Assembly: GCF_001969265.1 (NCBI RefSeq)
Contig: NZ_CP019304.1
Span: 1,612,001-1,676,000, forward strand
DNA: 64,000 bases
Source: Arthrobacter sp. QXT-31
GTDB taxonomy: Bacteria > Actinomycetota > Actinomycetes > Actinomycetales > Micrococcaceae
Reading direction: 5' to 3'
Part shown: positions 55,210 through 64,000 of the stretch, in pieces
How the letters are laid out: every line of letters begins with the position of its first letter
Numbering within the stretch: position 1 is the first letter of the stretch
The notes under the pieces: model-generated
Database searches by the model: none
Told to the model about the DNA's origin: nothing
The model's input: the letters and a program-made list of their open reading frames with translations, nothing else
Translations under genes and position numbers: made by a program

Positions 55210-55831
55210 TGCTGCCTTCGCGGTAGTGAGGAAGCGGGGCGCCTCCTGTGTTCCCTCTCAGTACGCTCCATCCAACCAGATAAAAAGCGAACTATGGGGA
55301 AACGGGAGTTAGCATGTTGAAAAATTACGACACCGCCGCCGCGTCCAGGCTACCTTCCTCGCTTTCGTTTCCTTGCCCGGCCATCCTGATGGCCGCTTCG
55401 TTAATTTGCCGCGCGTTATTTAGCTTGCAGAGATAAAGGGGAGGACCCGGAGTCCGCCGGCTGTTCCGGGCGGAAGGCTCTTCCGGAACGTGCCCGGCTT
55501 GCCTTGCGTGGGGCTACTTATGCCATGGACGACGGCGCGCACTAGCGCCGGTCGGGCCAGCCGGCCGGCAAGTCCGGTACAGCCTGTACATGCGGGGTCG
55601 GCCGACGGGCCCGACTCGGGCACCGGATCGCCGGTCAGGCAGCCGAAACCCGCGCGGCTTCCGTCGGGCGTCGGCGGAATCGTTCGGAGGGAAGTCACAT
55701 CGTGCTCTCTCGCCGGGTGCATGGCTGTCACTAGTATCAACGGCGTTGGCTTCCGTTGCATTCCCTGGACCTCCTGACCATTTGACTTCATCTGGTGTGC
55801 GAACAGCCCGACGGCGGCTGTCCGCCACCGC
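55210..55831. other. Large intergenic region between the phosphodiesterase and the M23 peptidase gene
   Basis: 622 bases with no supported gene. Frames are short, lack ribosome sites and have no family text. The segment 55300-55430 is AT-rich (TTGAAAAATTACGAC, TTATTTAGCTTGCAG) and may hold the promoter of the phosphodiesterase gene. I looked for a c-di-AMP riboswitch fold and found none. Confidence 0.5.
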
Positions 55832-57355
55832 TTACGGCGCCGTCGTTGGCTCCGCCGTCGGTGCCGCCGGGACAGCTTCCGCCGCTGCCGCATCCTCTGT
55901 TGGCGCAACACTGGGCGCAACAGTGGGCGCGGGGGCGGTCGCCGGTTCCGACGTGGGAACTGGGGCCGGTGCCGTGATTTCCACGGCCGTCGGCGTCGGG
56001 ACCGGATCCGGCTCGGGCGCCGGGGCGGGCTCCACAGGCGCGGCCTCTGTTGGGGCCGGTTCGGCACTGGTGATCGGTGCTGAAGGCGCAACCTGGTCGG
56101 AGGGTGCCGGCTGCGCAGGCTCGGCCGGAGCCACCGGCTCCGTAGGTGCCGGGGCTACCGGAGCGGGGTCCACCGGTGTGGGAGTCGGCGTCGGGGTGGG
56201 TGTGGGAGTTGGGGTTGGGGTAGGCGTTGGTGTGGGAGTCGGCGTCGGTGTGGGTGTGGGTGCCGGCGCCGTGGCCGGCTTGGGCTTCACGGCGGCGGGC
56301 TTCGGCGCCGTCGGCGTGGGGGACGTTGTAACTGCCGGCTTTGATGCCGGGCGGGAAGTTGACGGAGCGGAGGTCGACGAGCTGACGACCAACGTGGTCC
56401 GGGCCGGGGTCGACTTGCCGCTGCGGGGGTTGGCGATTGCGGCTGCCGTGGCCGGGGTCAGGCTGTCGTCGGTGTTGCCCGGTCCGCTGTTCCCGGGAAT
56501 ATTGGGGATCGCCCAGCCGGAAGTGGTTGCGGCGTCGGTATCGAAACTCGTAAAGACCGCCGGCGTCAGCGCGTCCGTCTGCCGGATGGGCAGCAGGGTC
56601 CATTTCGCGGGATCCTGGTGCTGCCCGTTCTTGATGACCTCGAAGTGCAGGTGGCATCCGGTGGAGGAGCCGGTGGTGCCTACTTCTGCGATGACCTGGC
56701 CGACGCGCACCGCATCGCCCTTCTCGACGGCGATGCCCTGCAGGTGGTTGTACGTGGTGATCAGGCCGTTGCCGTGATCAATCTCGACCCTGTTGCCCCC
56801 GCCCCAGGGGTGCCATCCGGCTGCCCGGACCACGCCGGCGTCGGCGGCGTAAACGCGGGTGCCGCAAGCGGCGGCGAAGTCCCGGCCCCAGTGGAACTCG
56901 CCGGCCTCGCCTGTGATCGGACTGTGCCGCAGCCCGAACGAGGAACTGGGGGTGAGGACTTCCAAGGGTGCCATGAGGAAGCCGGCCGCCGGCCGCTTCA
57001 ACGCGGTGGAGGCCACACCGGGAGACTTGGCAATGCCTGTCTTAGAGGCCTTCACGGTGGAGCCCGAGACGGTGCGGCCGGCAGGAGCCTTCGCGGGTGC
57101 GGCGGTGCCGGACCCACTGATCGCGTAACTGGGCGGGGTGCTGTCGGGATCCAGGAGCTCCGGTCCGACGACACCCGAGGGAGGTGCGATCGGGACGGCA
57201 GCGCCCACGGGCTGCTGGATCGAGGCGGCTGGCCCCTGGAACCCAAAGGCAAAGACGGAAAAGCCTACAACCACCGCTGCGGACAAGCTCCGCAGCGCGA
57301 TCCGGCCCGGGGCGGTCGCCCTCGGTGCATGTTTGTGTCCCCCGTGATTTGCCAC
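55832..57355 (-). CDS. M23-family peptidoglycan endopeptidase with Pro-Thr repeat tail
   Basis: 507 residues from GTG 57355, with AGGAGAATTCT upstream. The N-terminus has a signal anchor (SLSAAVVVGFSVFAFGFQG). The M23 domain lies at about 125-250: EFHWGRDFAAACGTRVYAADAGVV gives the first zinc His and Asp, and GCHLHFEVIKNG the HxH; YNHLQGIAVEKGDAVRVGQVIAEVG is typical. The last 200 residues are low-complexity Pro/Thr/Ala, including about fourteen consecutive Pro-Thr pairs (56174-56262), a probable wall-spanning stalk. Cuts peptidoglycan crosslinks. Confidence 0.92.
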   Translation of the reverse strand: MANHGGHKHAPRATAPGRIALRSLSAAVVVGFSVFAFGFQGPAASIQQPVGAAVPIAPPSGVVGPELLDPDSTPPSYAISGSGTAAPAKAPAGRTVSGSTVKASKTGIAKSPGVASTALKRPAAGFLMAPLEVLTPSSSFGLRHSPITGEAGEFHWGRDFAAACGTRVYAADAGVVRAAGWHPWGGGNRVEIDHGNGLITTYNHLQGIAVEKGDAVRVGQVIAEVGTTGSSTGCHLHFEVIKNGQHQDPAKWTLLPIRQTDALTPAVFTSFDTDAATTSGWAIPNIPGNSGPGNTDDSLTPATAAAIANPRSGKSTPARTTLVVSSSTSAPSTSRPASKPAVTTSPTPTAPKPAAVKPKPATAPAPTPTPTPTPTPTPTPTPTPTPTPTPTPTPVDPAPVAPAPTEPVAPAEPAQPAPSDQVAPSAPITSAEPAPTEAAPVEPAPAPEPDPVPTPTAVEITAPAPVPTSEPATAPAPTVAPSVAPTEDAAAAEAVPAAPTAEPTTAP

Positions 57356-57514
57356 AGAATTCTCCTGGATCGGTACCCGCCAAACTCCTATCTCGACGAG
57401 CGTGTCCTCCATTGTGGCCACAGCCCCAAGCACGGCGGTACCCCTAAAACTGGGGGGCCAGCGGGTCCGGTTTCATAGGCTTAACCGGGCCGCCTCGGCG
57501 CGCGAGAATGAGTT

Positions 57515-58423
57515 ATGCGGACTTTCCTTAGGGAATGGCAGGCGGAACTGAAAAGAACGCTGACCGGCAGTCCGGATGCTGTGCCGGACTGGTCCCGGAA
57601 GTTTGCCCAGGGTGATGACCCCGGATATTTCCTCCCCGGCTCTGCGGTCTGGGCCGTCCACGGCGGCATAGCGACAATCATCGGCGGTATCCGGTCCCTG
57701 CTGATGCAAACACTTCACCCCGCAGTCCTCGCCGGGGTCCACGACCATTCGAATTTCCGCGAGGACACGCTGGGGCGTCTGGCCCGGACCACGGCGTGGA
57801 TCCATGCGCTCACCTACGGGTCCACCGCTGAAGCCCAGGCGGCAACATCGAGGGTGATCCGGCTGCACGAGTCCGTATTCGGAAAGTATGTCGACGGCGA
57901 CGGCACCGTCAGGGAGTACTCCGCCAACGACCCCGAGCTGCTCCGCTGGGTGCACATTACCTTCACGGACTCGTTTCTCCGCGCGCATGAGCTGTGGGAC
58001 GGCCCCATCCCCGGTGGCCCGGACGCGTACGTGCGCGAATGGGCCCAGGCAGGCAGGCTCATGGGCGTAGAGTTTCCGCCGGAGAGCAAAGCCGCCCTCG
58101 AGCGGGAACTCGAAGAGTGGCTTGCCACCGGCACCCTCCGCTGCGACGAACGGGTTGCCGAAACTGTTGCCTTCATCCGGCATCCACCCCTGCATCCGCT
58201 CCTGAAGCCGGGCTACCGGGTACTGTTCAATGCCGCTGTCCTGAGTCTGGATCCTGACTACCGCCGGCTGCTCGGGCTGCATACCGCCCGCCTTGGTCCG
58301 CTGCCGCTGCCGGTGCGTCTAGCCGCCAAGGCGACCCTCGTCGTCGTACGCCGCGCCTTGGGCCCGGCCAGCCCGAGCCAGCTGGCCGCCCGCGAGCGGC
58401 TACGGAGGCTGGGCGTGACTTAG
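57515..58423 (+). CDS. MpaB/DUF2236-family oxygenase-like protein
   Basis: 302 residues. DUF2236 features: FLPGSAVWAVHGGIATIIGGIRSLLMQTLHPAVLAGVHDHSNFREDTLGRLARTTAWIHALTYG and LLRWVHITFTDSFLRAHELWDG. The family includes the mycophenolic-acid enzyme MpaB and rubber oxygenase Lcp, which bind haem b or metal through His residues such as those in HPAVLAG and WVHITF. Substrate in actinobacteria unknown. Divergent from the M23 gene and followed by a terminator shared with tRNA-Ser. Confidence 0.88.
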   Translation: MRTFLREWQAELKRTLTGSPDAVPDWSRKFAQGDDPGYFLPGSAVWAVHGGIATIIGGIRSLLMQTLHPAVLAGVHDHSNFREDTLGRLARTTAWIHALTYGSTAEAQAATSRVIRLHESVFGKYVDGDGTVREYSANDPELLRWVHITFTDSFLRAHELWDGPIPGGPDAYVREWAQAGRLMGVEFPPESKAALERELEEWLATGTLRCDERVAETVAFIRHPPLHPLLKPGYRVLFNAAVLSLDPDYRRLLGLHTARLGPLPLPVRLAAKATLVVVRRALGPASPSQLAARERLRRLGVT

Positions 58424-58468
58424 CCGCCTCCCGCACCGGATTTGTTCGGCATTCAGAAAGGGAAACAG

Positions 58469-58503
58469 AAAACCCGGCCCTGACGATGTCAGAACCGGGT
58501 TTT
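58469..58503 (-). terminator. Terminator of tRNA-Ser, probably bidirectional
   Basis: AAAACCCGG at 58469-58477 pairs with CCGGGTTTT at 58495-58503, with partial pairing inside (CCTGAC / GTCAG). Read on the minus strand it ends in a T-run 5 bases after the tRNA 3' end. The plus strand serves the convergent DUF2236 gene. Confidence 0.85.
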
Positions 58504-58507
58504 CCGA

Positions 58508-58595
58508 TGGCGGAGAATGGGGGATTTGAACCCCCGAGGGCGTTAACCCAACACGCGTTCCAGGCGTGCGCCATAGGCCGCTAGGCGAATTCTCC
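58508..58595 (-). tRNA. tRNA-Ser (anticodon GGA)
   Basis: On the minus strand the acceptor stem GGAGAAT pairs with ATTCTCC, with G73 and an encoded CCA (58510-58508). The anticodon loop is CTGGAAC, giving GGA, for codons UCC and UCU. The long variable arm of class II tRNAs and a T-arm with GGTTCAAATCC are present. Length 88 with CCA. Confidence 0.97.
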
Positions 58596-58751
58596 AGCTG
58601 CTCTTGAACCAAAAGCAGATACTAGAATACCTGAACTTTCCGGCATCTCCCAATCGGCCGGATTGGCCTCCCGGACAGGCACCTTTTGCGGCGGCTACGG
58701 CGCCGGCATCCAAGGCCCGGAACGCCGTGGCTCTGATGGCAGGATGGAGCC

Positions 58752-59075
58752 ATGATCCAGCTGCATGCGCTTGTGGTTTACGTGCCCGATTCCCACGCCG
58801 GAGCTGTGCTCACCGCGATAGGTGACGCCGGCGCCGGCCGGCTGGGCGACTATTCGCACTGCTCGTTCACGTCGCCGGGTACGGGACGTTTTACCCCGCT
58901 GTCCGGGGCCCGGCCCTTCATCGGCACCCCGGGCCAGCCGGAGAAAGTTTCCGAGGTCCGGATCGAGTGCATCGTTGAAGAGGACGTGCTCGACGCCGTC
59001 GTGCAGGGATTGCGGCAGGCCCACCCCTATGAGGAGCCGGCGTTCATGAGCTGGCCCGTGAACGGGCACCGGTGA
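58752..59075 (+). CDS. NIF3-like insert-domain (YqfO/CutA-type fold) protein
   Basis: 107 residues. Matches the free-standing form of the middle domain of NIF3/YqfO proteins: LHALVVYVPDSHAGAVLTAIGDAGAGRLGDYSHCSFTSPGTGRFTPLSGARPFIG, then EVRIECIVEEDVLDAVVQGLRQAHPYEEPAF. The HPYEEPA motif is diagnostic. The domain forms trimers and has a CutA/PII-like fold; its role is unknown. It stands alone between tRNA-Ser and the SRP RNA. Confidence 0.92.
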   Translation: MIQLHALVVYVPDSHAGAVLTAIGDAGAGRLGDYSHCSFTSPGTGRFTPLSGARPFIGTPGQPEKVSEVRIECIVEEDVLDAVVQGLRQAHPYEEPAFMSWPVNGHR

Positions 59076-59150
59076 GACGTGCGCGGCGCCCGCCGCTGGT
59101 CAGCCGGAGCCGATTCGGGCCACACCCAAAGTTCGGGTAAAGTATCTGAC

Positions 59151-59238
59151 GGCCCCTCATGTGGCGTCATCCTGTTGAACTCCCCCAGGACCGGAAGGTA
59201 GCAAGGGTAGATGGGCTCTGGCGGGTGCATGAGGGGTC
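59151..59238 (+). ncRNA. ffs: Signal recognition particle RNA, small (4.5S) type
   Basis: The ends GGCCCCTCAT (59151-59160) and ATGAGGGGTC (59229-59238) pair, and the middle holds the conserved Ffh-binding hairpin CAGGACCGGAAGGTAGCAAGGG with its GGAA tetraloop and asymmetric loop. A T-rich stretch (TCTTATTTAAAT) follows. TAAAGT at 59138 is a plausible -10. Lies just ahead of dnaX, a common position in actinobacteria. Confidence 0.93.
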
Positions 59239-59277
59239 TCTTATTTAAATGTCAGTCCCTATAGGTAGGTTTTCCCT

Positions 59278-62200
59278 GTGACTGTTACAACTGCCCTTTA
59301 CCGCAGGTACCGCCCGGACTCGTTCGCGGACGTTATCGGGCAGGAGCATGTCACGGAGCCGCTGATGACGGCACTGCGCAAAAACCGCGTGAACCACGCC
59401 TACCTTTTCTCCGGCCCGCGCGGCTGCGGCAAGACCACCTCTGCGCGCATCCTGGCCCGCTGCCTGAACTGTGCAAAGGGCCCCACGGACACCCCGTGTG
59501 GCGTCTGCCCCAGCTGCATCGAACTTGCCCGCGGCGGAGCCGGCTCCCTCGACGTCATCGAGATTGACGCCGCAAGCCACGGCGGCGTTGACGACGCCCG
59601 CGACCTTCGCGAACGCGCCACCTATGCTCCGGTGCGGGACCGCTACAAGATCTTCATCATTGACGAGGCCCACATGGTCACCTCGGCCGGCTTCAACGCC
59701 CTGCTGAAAATCGTCGAAGAGCCGCCGGAACACATCAAGTTCATCTTCGCCACCACCGAGCCGGACAAGGTCATCGGGACCATCCGCTCGCGCACGCACC
59801 ACTACCCGTTCCGGCTCGTGCCGCCGGAGCCGCTGATGGCGTACCTCGAGCAGCTGTGCCACCAGGAGAACGTCCCGGTGGCCCCCGGGGTACTGTCGCT
59901 GGTGATCCGCGCAGGTGCCGGATCCGTCCGGGACTCGCTGTCCGTGCTGGACCAGCTCATGGCCGGCGCAGGACCCAACGGCCTCGATTACGAGCTCGCG
60001 GTGGCACTGCTCGGCTACACGCACGCCTCGCTGCTGGACGACGTCGTCGAAGCAATCGCCGCTTCCGATGCCGCCACCGTCTTCCGTGCCGTGGACCGCG
60101 TCATCCAGACGGGGCACGATCCCCGCCGTTTCGTGGAGGACCTCCTGGAGCGCTTCCGGGACCTCATCATCGTCCAGGCCATGCCGGAAAGCGCCCAGGC
60201 GATCCTCCGCGGCATGCCGGCCGACCAAATCGCCCGGATGCAGAACCAGGCACACAATCTTGGCGCAGCCGAGCTCTCGCGGGCGGCGGACGTCACCAAC
60301 ACCGCCCTGACGGAAATGACGGGCGCCACGTCGCCGCGGCTGCACCTGGAACTGCTCTGCGCCCGGATCCTGCTGCCCAGCTCTGAGCAGAGCGAGCGCG
60401 GCATTGCCGCCCGGATCGACCGTGTGGAGCGGCGCCTGAACTACTCGGGGTCCGACGCCGGTGCTCCAGCCGCCGTTCCGGCTGCCCCAGCCGTGCCGGC
60501 TCCGGCCCCAGCCACGCCTGCTGCTCAGTCGCCGGCCGCACCTGCTCAGGCGCCTGCTCCGTCAGTTCCTGCGGCAGTTGCCGCCGCTGCGGCGGCTCCC
60601 GCATCCGTTCCGTCGCCTGACGAGAACCGTCAGCAGGTGCCGGGCCCACCCAGCATTCAGGCCGCACCCACGGAGCAGGCTGCACTCGAAAGGGAAGCAC
60701 TGGCTGCGCCGCGCATCACCACCGGTGACTGGCCCATGGACGAGGCCGCCGCACGCGACCGCCGGCCCGGCCCGGATTCACACGCCGCTGAGGGCCGGGA
60801 ACCTGCATTCCAGCGTCCTGCCGCCGCGCCAGCACGGGAGTCCGCCGCGCCAGCACGGGAGTCCGCCGCGCAGCCAGAACAGACCCGTCCGGAACAGACC
60901 CAGCGCGCCGAACAGGCCCAGCGCGCCGAACAGGCCCAGCGTCCCGAACAGACGCAGCGTCCGCAGCCGGCGGCGGCACAGGCTGCCCCGGCATCTCCCG
61001 CCCCGTCCTCCCCCGCGCAAGCCTCTGCCCCGCAAACCTCTGCCGGTGCGTCTCCTTCCGGCGCGTCCTCTGCCGGCCTGCCTCCTTCCGCGGGGCACGC
61101 CGACGTCGAAGTACTCCGCCGTGCGTGGCCCGAGGTCCTGCAGACCTTGGCAAAGATCAAGCGGAGCACCTGGGCACTCGTGGAACCGAACGCCCAGGTC
61201 GGCCAGTTCGACGGCCAGGTCCTTACGCTTATCTTCACCACCTCGGGTCTCGCCGGTGCCTTCGGCCGGGCGGACCACTCCGAGAACCTGCGCCAGGCCA
61301 TCCACAAGACCATCGGCATCGACTGCCAGATCACCGCCGTTGCAGGCGCCGGCAGCTCAGCGAGCTCTGAACCAAACCCAAAAGCGCGTACTAGCCGGGA
61401 CGTTCCGGCTACCACCACTGACGCGGATTGGGGCATCGCCCCCGTGGCGGGTGGCTCACTGCAAGCAGAATCCGCTCCGGCCCGCCCGGAGGCTGGTTCG
61501 GTGCCCGGTTCCGCAGGCCCGTCCACCGCGCCTGCCGCCGGGCACGCCGCATCGCCTTCACCCCAGGCTCCTGCGCCTTCCGCGCCGCAGTGGTCCGGGC
61601 CTAACATCACAGCGTCCCCATCCGACACCGCCACCTCCGCCGCCGGACGAGTCAGCCCGTCTTCACCGGAAGCTGGACCGAGCTCCGCGCCGCAGTGGTC
61701 CGGGCCTAACATCACGGCGTCCCCATCGGGCACCGCCACCGGATCCGGTGATACATCCAGCCCCGCCGCGCCGGCTGCGAACCTCGCATCTGGCGGCGAC
61801 GGCAACGCCCGCGGTGAATCAGGCAATGGACTGGCCGCCGCTGGCCACCAGCCTGCCACCACCAGCGATGCCGCGCAGGCAACCGGTGCTGCCCAGCCGA
61901 GTGCCACACAACCTGGTGCCACACAGCCAGCTCCCCAGCCGCCGGCAAGGCAGGATGCGGCGTCCGGACCGCAGCACCAAGCCGGCGACTATTCCTATCC
62001 GGATGACGACTGGGGTCCTCCGCTGGACGAGGACGCGCCTCCCTTGGAAGAAGAGCCCCCCATGGACTGGGAGCCGTCACGCCAGTGGCAGGCCCCCGCG
62101 CCGTCGTCGGCACCGGAAGCACGCGACGCTGCCGCGTCTGCACCGCCGGCGCCGAAAATTCATGCCAGTACTGCTGATTCGGCACCACCGGTACGTCAAT

Positions 62201-63054
62201 CCGGGCCCGACACCTCCGCTGATCCGTGGTCCCGTGCTGTGGAGCAAACGCCCGGCGTGTGGCTTCTCGGTTCCGAAAGCAATGTGGGCAAATACCGGGG
62301 CGCAGCCGACGACCAAAACGGCGACGATCCAGACGAGTCCGCTGCGCCGGCTTACCCGCCCGCTGCCGCCCAGCCGCCGCACGGCAACGGGGGCGCGGCT
62401 GCGGAAAACCAGCCGTCCACGGCTTGGAGTGAAAGCGCTCCGGGCGAGAGCGACGGCCAGGGCGGGAGCCGCCGTGCCGAGGATGTGCAGGGCGCGACCT
62501 CTCCGGAAACCGCCGAGCGGGGTGCACCGGAGTTTGCTCCTGCCTACGCCATGGCTTCCGCACCGGCTGCCAGCTCCGAGTACGGGGTATCCACCCCGGC
62601 CCAGGGTGTCCGCCCGCCGGCCGTGGCCGATGCCACGGACGTCGCCCACGTCAGGGTTCCCGTGTTCGCGGCCAGCCCAGGACCTGCAGTTCAGGCAGGA
62701 CCTGCAGTTCAAACCGGACCAGCGATCCAGGCGCGGCCCGCCATCCAGGCGGGACCCGCTGTTGCCGCCGCCCGTACCGCCGCGCCCGCCCCTGCACCCG
62801 AGACTCCTGCAAGGGGCAAGCTGAGCCTGTACCAGAGGCTTTCCAACAGTCCGGAGGCAGAGGCTGGACGGGCCAAGGCGCCCGCGCGGAGCGTGGAAGA
62901 ACCGGCGCCATACGTGCAGGACATTCCCAGCGCGGATGACGAAACCATTGAGGAGTCGGGCGTCTTTGGCCGTGCCGCCGTCGAGCGTATTCTGGGCGGA
63001 AAGCTCATCGAGGAACGGTCGCTGGACGGCAGCCCCCTGATGCCGAGGTACTAG
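59278..63054 (+). CDS. dnaX: DNA polymerase III subunit gamma/tau, very long C-terminal tail
   Basis: 1258 residues, GTG start. The AAA+ clamp-loader module fills about residues 1-370: Walker A GPRGCGKT (46-53), zinc cysteines C65, C74, C77 and C80, DEAH box near 125, sensor segments FATTEPDKVIGTIRSR and GAGSVRDSLSVLDQL. A tau-like domain lies near 605-700 (EVLRRAWPEVLQTLAKIKRSTWALVEPNAQVGQFDGQVLTLIF). Between and after these the chain is Ala/Pro/Gln/Ser-rich low complexity, with an AEQAQR repeat near 545 and two copies of a WSGPNITASPS unit. Typical DnaX is 550-750 residues. Confidence 0.96.
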   Translation: MTVTTALYRRYRPDSFADVIGQEHVTEPLMTALRKNRVNHAYLFSGPRGCGKTTSARILARCLNCAKGPTDTPCGVCPSCIELARGGAGSLDVIEIDAASHGGVDDARDLRERATYAPVRDRYKIFIIDEAHMVTSAGFNALLKIVEEPPEHIKFIFATTEPDKVIGTIRSRTHHYPFRLVPPEPLMAYLEQLCHQENVPVAPGVLSLVIRAGAGSVRDSLSVLDQLMAGAGPNGLDYELAVALLGYTHASLLDDVVEAIAASDAATVFRAVDRVIQTGHDPRRFVEDLLERFRDLIIVQAMPESAQAILRGMPADQIARMQNQAHNLGAAELSRAADVTNTALTEMTGATSPRLHLELLCARILLPSSEQSERGIAARIDRVERRLNYSGSDAGAPAAVPAAPAVPAPAPATPAAQSPAAPAQAPAPSVPAAVAAAAAAPASVPSPDENRQQVPGPPSIQAAPTEQAALEREALAAPRITTGDWPMDEAAARDRRPGPDSHAAEGREPAFQRPAAAPARESAAPARESAAQPEQTRPEQTQRAEQAQRAEQAQRPEQTQRPQPAAAQAAPASPAPSSPAQASAPQTSAGASPSGASSAGLPPSAGHADVEVLRRAWPEVLQTLAKIKRSTWALVEPNAQVGQFDGQVLTLIFTTSGLAGAFGRADHSENLRQAIHKTIGIDCQITAVAGAGSSASSEPNPKARTSRDVPATTTDADWGIAPVAGGSLQAESAPARPEAGSVPGSAGPSTAPAAGHAASPSPQAPAPSAPQWSGPNITASPSDTATSAAGRVSPSSPEAGPSSAPQWSGPNITASPSGTATGSGDTSSPAAPAANLASGGDGNARGESGNGLAAAGHQPATTSDAAQATGAAQPSATQPGATQPAPQPPARQDAASGPQHQAGDYSYPDDDWGPPLDEDAPPLEEEPPMDWEPSRQWQAPAPSSAPEARDAAASAPPAPKIHASTADSAPPVRQSGPDTSADPWSRAVEQTPGVWLLGSESNVGKYRGAADDQNGDDPDESAAPAYPPAAAQPPHGNGGAAAENQPSTAWSESAPGESDGQGGSRRAEDVQGATSPETAERGAPEFAPAYAMASAPAASSEYGVSTPAQGVRPPAVADATDVAHVRVPVFAASPGPAVQAGPAVQTGPAIQARPAIQAGPAVAAARTAAPAPAPETPARGKLSLYQRLSNSPEAEAGRAKAPARSVEEPAPYVQDIPSADDETIEESGVFGRAAVERILGGKLIEERSLDGSPLMPRY
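61579..61740 (+). repeat. Direct repeat of 57 bp within dnaX
   Basis: 61579-61635 and 61684-61740 are near-identical and in the same frame, 105 bases apart. Both encode SAPQWSGPNITASPS followed by a Thr-Ala-Thr stretch. The few differences suggest a recent tandem duplication in the low-complexity tail. Confidence 0.85.
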
Positions 63055-63145
63055 GGCACGGCAACCCGCGCCCCGCCCGTGAGCGGCACCTGCCCGGTCA
63101 TCCCCAGACCAAGCAACGAGTTTCAACCAAACAATCGAGGACAAA

Positions 63146-63745
63146 GTGTACGAGGGTGCAGTTCAGGAGCTGATCGACGAGCTCGGACGCCTTCCCGGCG
63201 TTGGGCCGAAGTCTGCGCAGCGCCTGGCGTTCCACATCCTGGAGGCAGATCCCCAGGACATGAAGCGGCTGGTGGAGGCCATCACCACGGTCAAGGAGCG
63301 GGTCAAGTTCTGCGCCTCCTGCGGCAACGTCACCGAGCAGGAGCTGTGCAACATTTGCCGCGACCCGAGGCGGGACCCCTCGGTCATCTGCGTCGTGGAG
63401 GAGTCCAAGGACGTGCTGGCGGTGGAGCGCACGCGTTCATTCCGGGGCCGGTACCACGTGCTCGGAGGCGCCATCAACCCGATCGCCGGGGTGGGCCCCG
63501 AGCAGCTGAGGATCCGCGAACTGCTCAACCGGCTCAGTGACGGCGCCGTCCAGGAGATCATCATCGCCACTGACCCGAACCTTGAGGGCGAGGCGACGGC
63601 CACGTACCTGGCGCGCATGCTGCAGTCCATCGGGGTCGCCGTCACCCGGCTCGCCTCCGGGCTTCCCGTGGGCGGCGACCTCGAATACGCGGACGAAGTC
63701 ACCCTGGGCAGGGCCTTCGAGGGCCGCCGGAACGCGCTCAGCTGA
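63146..63745 (+). CDS. recR: Recombination mediator protein RecR
   Basis: 199 residues, GTG start. N-terminal helix-hairpin-helix ([24 protein letters not shown]), zinc finger [16 protein letters not shown], and a Toprim domain ([36 protein letters not shown]). Works with RecF and RecO to load RecA at gaps. Directly follows dnaX, as in many bacteria. Confidence 0.97.
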   Translation: MYEGAVQELIDELGRLPGVGPKSAQRLAFHILEADPQDMKRLVEAITTVKERVKFCASCGNVTEQELCNICRDPRRDPSVICVVEESKDVLAVERTRSFRGRYHVLGGAINPIAGVGPEQLRIRELLNRLSDGAVQEIIIATDPNLEGEATATYLARMLQSIGVAVTRLASGLPVGGDLEYADEVTLGRAFEGRRNALS

Positions 63746-63867
63746 CCGGAACGGTCACAATTCCACAGGCGGCAGACCGCGGCGATAAACTGTTGAAATC
63801 AATATGCCGCCGTGCCGTAAGGCCGTCTGGCCTCCAGAACCCAATTTGATCCAGTGAGGGTGCACGC

Positions 63868-64000
63868 ATGAGTATGCCCAGTACCGATGTGAAAACCGAA
63901 CCGCAGCCGCAGGAGCTGCCCGCAAATGCTGCTGTCACCAAACAGCTGATCGTGCAGAAGTTCGGCGGCTCCTCGGTGGCTGACGCTGACGGCATCAAGC
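63868..64000 (+). CDS. lysC: Aspartate kinase, N-terminal part (runs off the window)
   Basis: 44 codons are visible from ATG 63868. After a short, Gln/Pro-rich start comes LIVQKFGGSSVADADGIK, the conserved aspartokinase ATP-binding motif. Aspartate kinase starts the lysine/threonine/methionine branch. GTGAGGG lies upstream. Position after recR is the usual actinobacterial arrangement. Confidence 0.9.
   Translation, partial: MSMPSTDVKTEPQPQELPANAAVTKQLIVQKFGGSSVADADGIK

Noticed and set aside
55420..55831. Short frames on both strands in the 622-base gap
   Set aside because: No ribosome sites, no family resemblance and Arg/Pro-rich composition typical of chance frames in GC-rich DNA.
57356..57514. 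Possible c-di-AMP riboswitch ahead of the M23 peptidase
   Set aside because: Such switches often precede wall hydrolases, but the conserved blocks are not present in this 159-base leader.

Overview
The window reads as a piece of chromosome from a high-GC actinobacterium of the Arthrobacter/Pseudarthrobacter type (Micrococcaceae). The grounds are the base composition, frequent GTG/TTG starts, a RamB-type regulator divergent from aceA, a small SRP RNA next to a very long dnaX, and the order SRP RNA-dnaX-recR-aspartate kinase. No phage, insertion sequence, plasmid origin or CRISPR array is visible.

Layout. 0-5 kb: a truncated hypothetical gene, an SRPBCC-like protein, a tRNA-guanine transglycosylase (tgt), an AbiEi/DUF559-type protein between two palindromic repeats, and a YhhQ-type queuosine-precursor transporter. 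5-10 kb: an MHS-family carboxylate transporter divergent from a tightly overlapping response regulator, histidine kinase and TAXI-type binding lipoprotein. 10-15 kb: a ThiD/PdxK kinase, an inhibitory-type serpin lipoprotein, a DUF1801 protein, a PoxB-like pyruvate dehydrogenase and a hypothetical gene. 15-20 kb: the glyoxylate bypass, with ramB divergent from aceA and aceB and a perfect 19-bp-arm hairpin between aceA and aceB. 20-21.5 kb: a CynX/NimT-type MFS transporter between two copies of a 25-bp repeat.

21.5-48 kb is the accessory heart of the window. It holds a ThuA/oxidoreductase pair, isopentenyl-diphosphate isomerase, a Tat-exported TIM-barrel protein and a ROK repressor divergent from a six-gene ebo-type cluster (27.2-34.3 kb). 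That cluster runs: inositol-phosphate-synthase homologue, UbiA-type prenyltransferase EboC, a TIM barrel fused to EboA, TatD-like EboB, EboE and EboF. A secreted PQQ-dependent dehydrogenase with a PKD domain follows, then a second ROK repressor, a polyprenyl diphosphate synthase, a ribose-type ABC importer split across a divergent promoter, and a run of two Gfo/Idh/MocA oxidoreductases and two sugar-phosphate-isomerase-like TIM barrels. Ebo clusters are known from cyanobacteria, Pseudomonas and many other bacteria, where they are linked to moving or maturing a metabolite at the cell envelope; their chemistry is not settled. This version lacks an EboD (dehydroquinate-synthase-like) gene and has an inositol-phosphate-synthase homologue first in the operon. 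With IPP isomerase on one side and polyprenyl synthase on the other, a prenylated cyclitol or sugar phosphate is a reasonable but unproven product.

48-64 kb is mostly envelope and housekeeping: a glycosyltransferase, a DsbA/FrnE-like protein, a TetR regulator, a LytR_C protein, a HAD hydrolase, a Stealth-type sugar-phosphate transferase, a CpdA-like phosphodiesterase, an M23 peptidase with a Pro-Thr tail, an MpaB-like oxygenase, tRNA-Ser(GGA), a NIF3-like protein, SRP RNA, dnaX, recR and the start of aspartate kinase.
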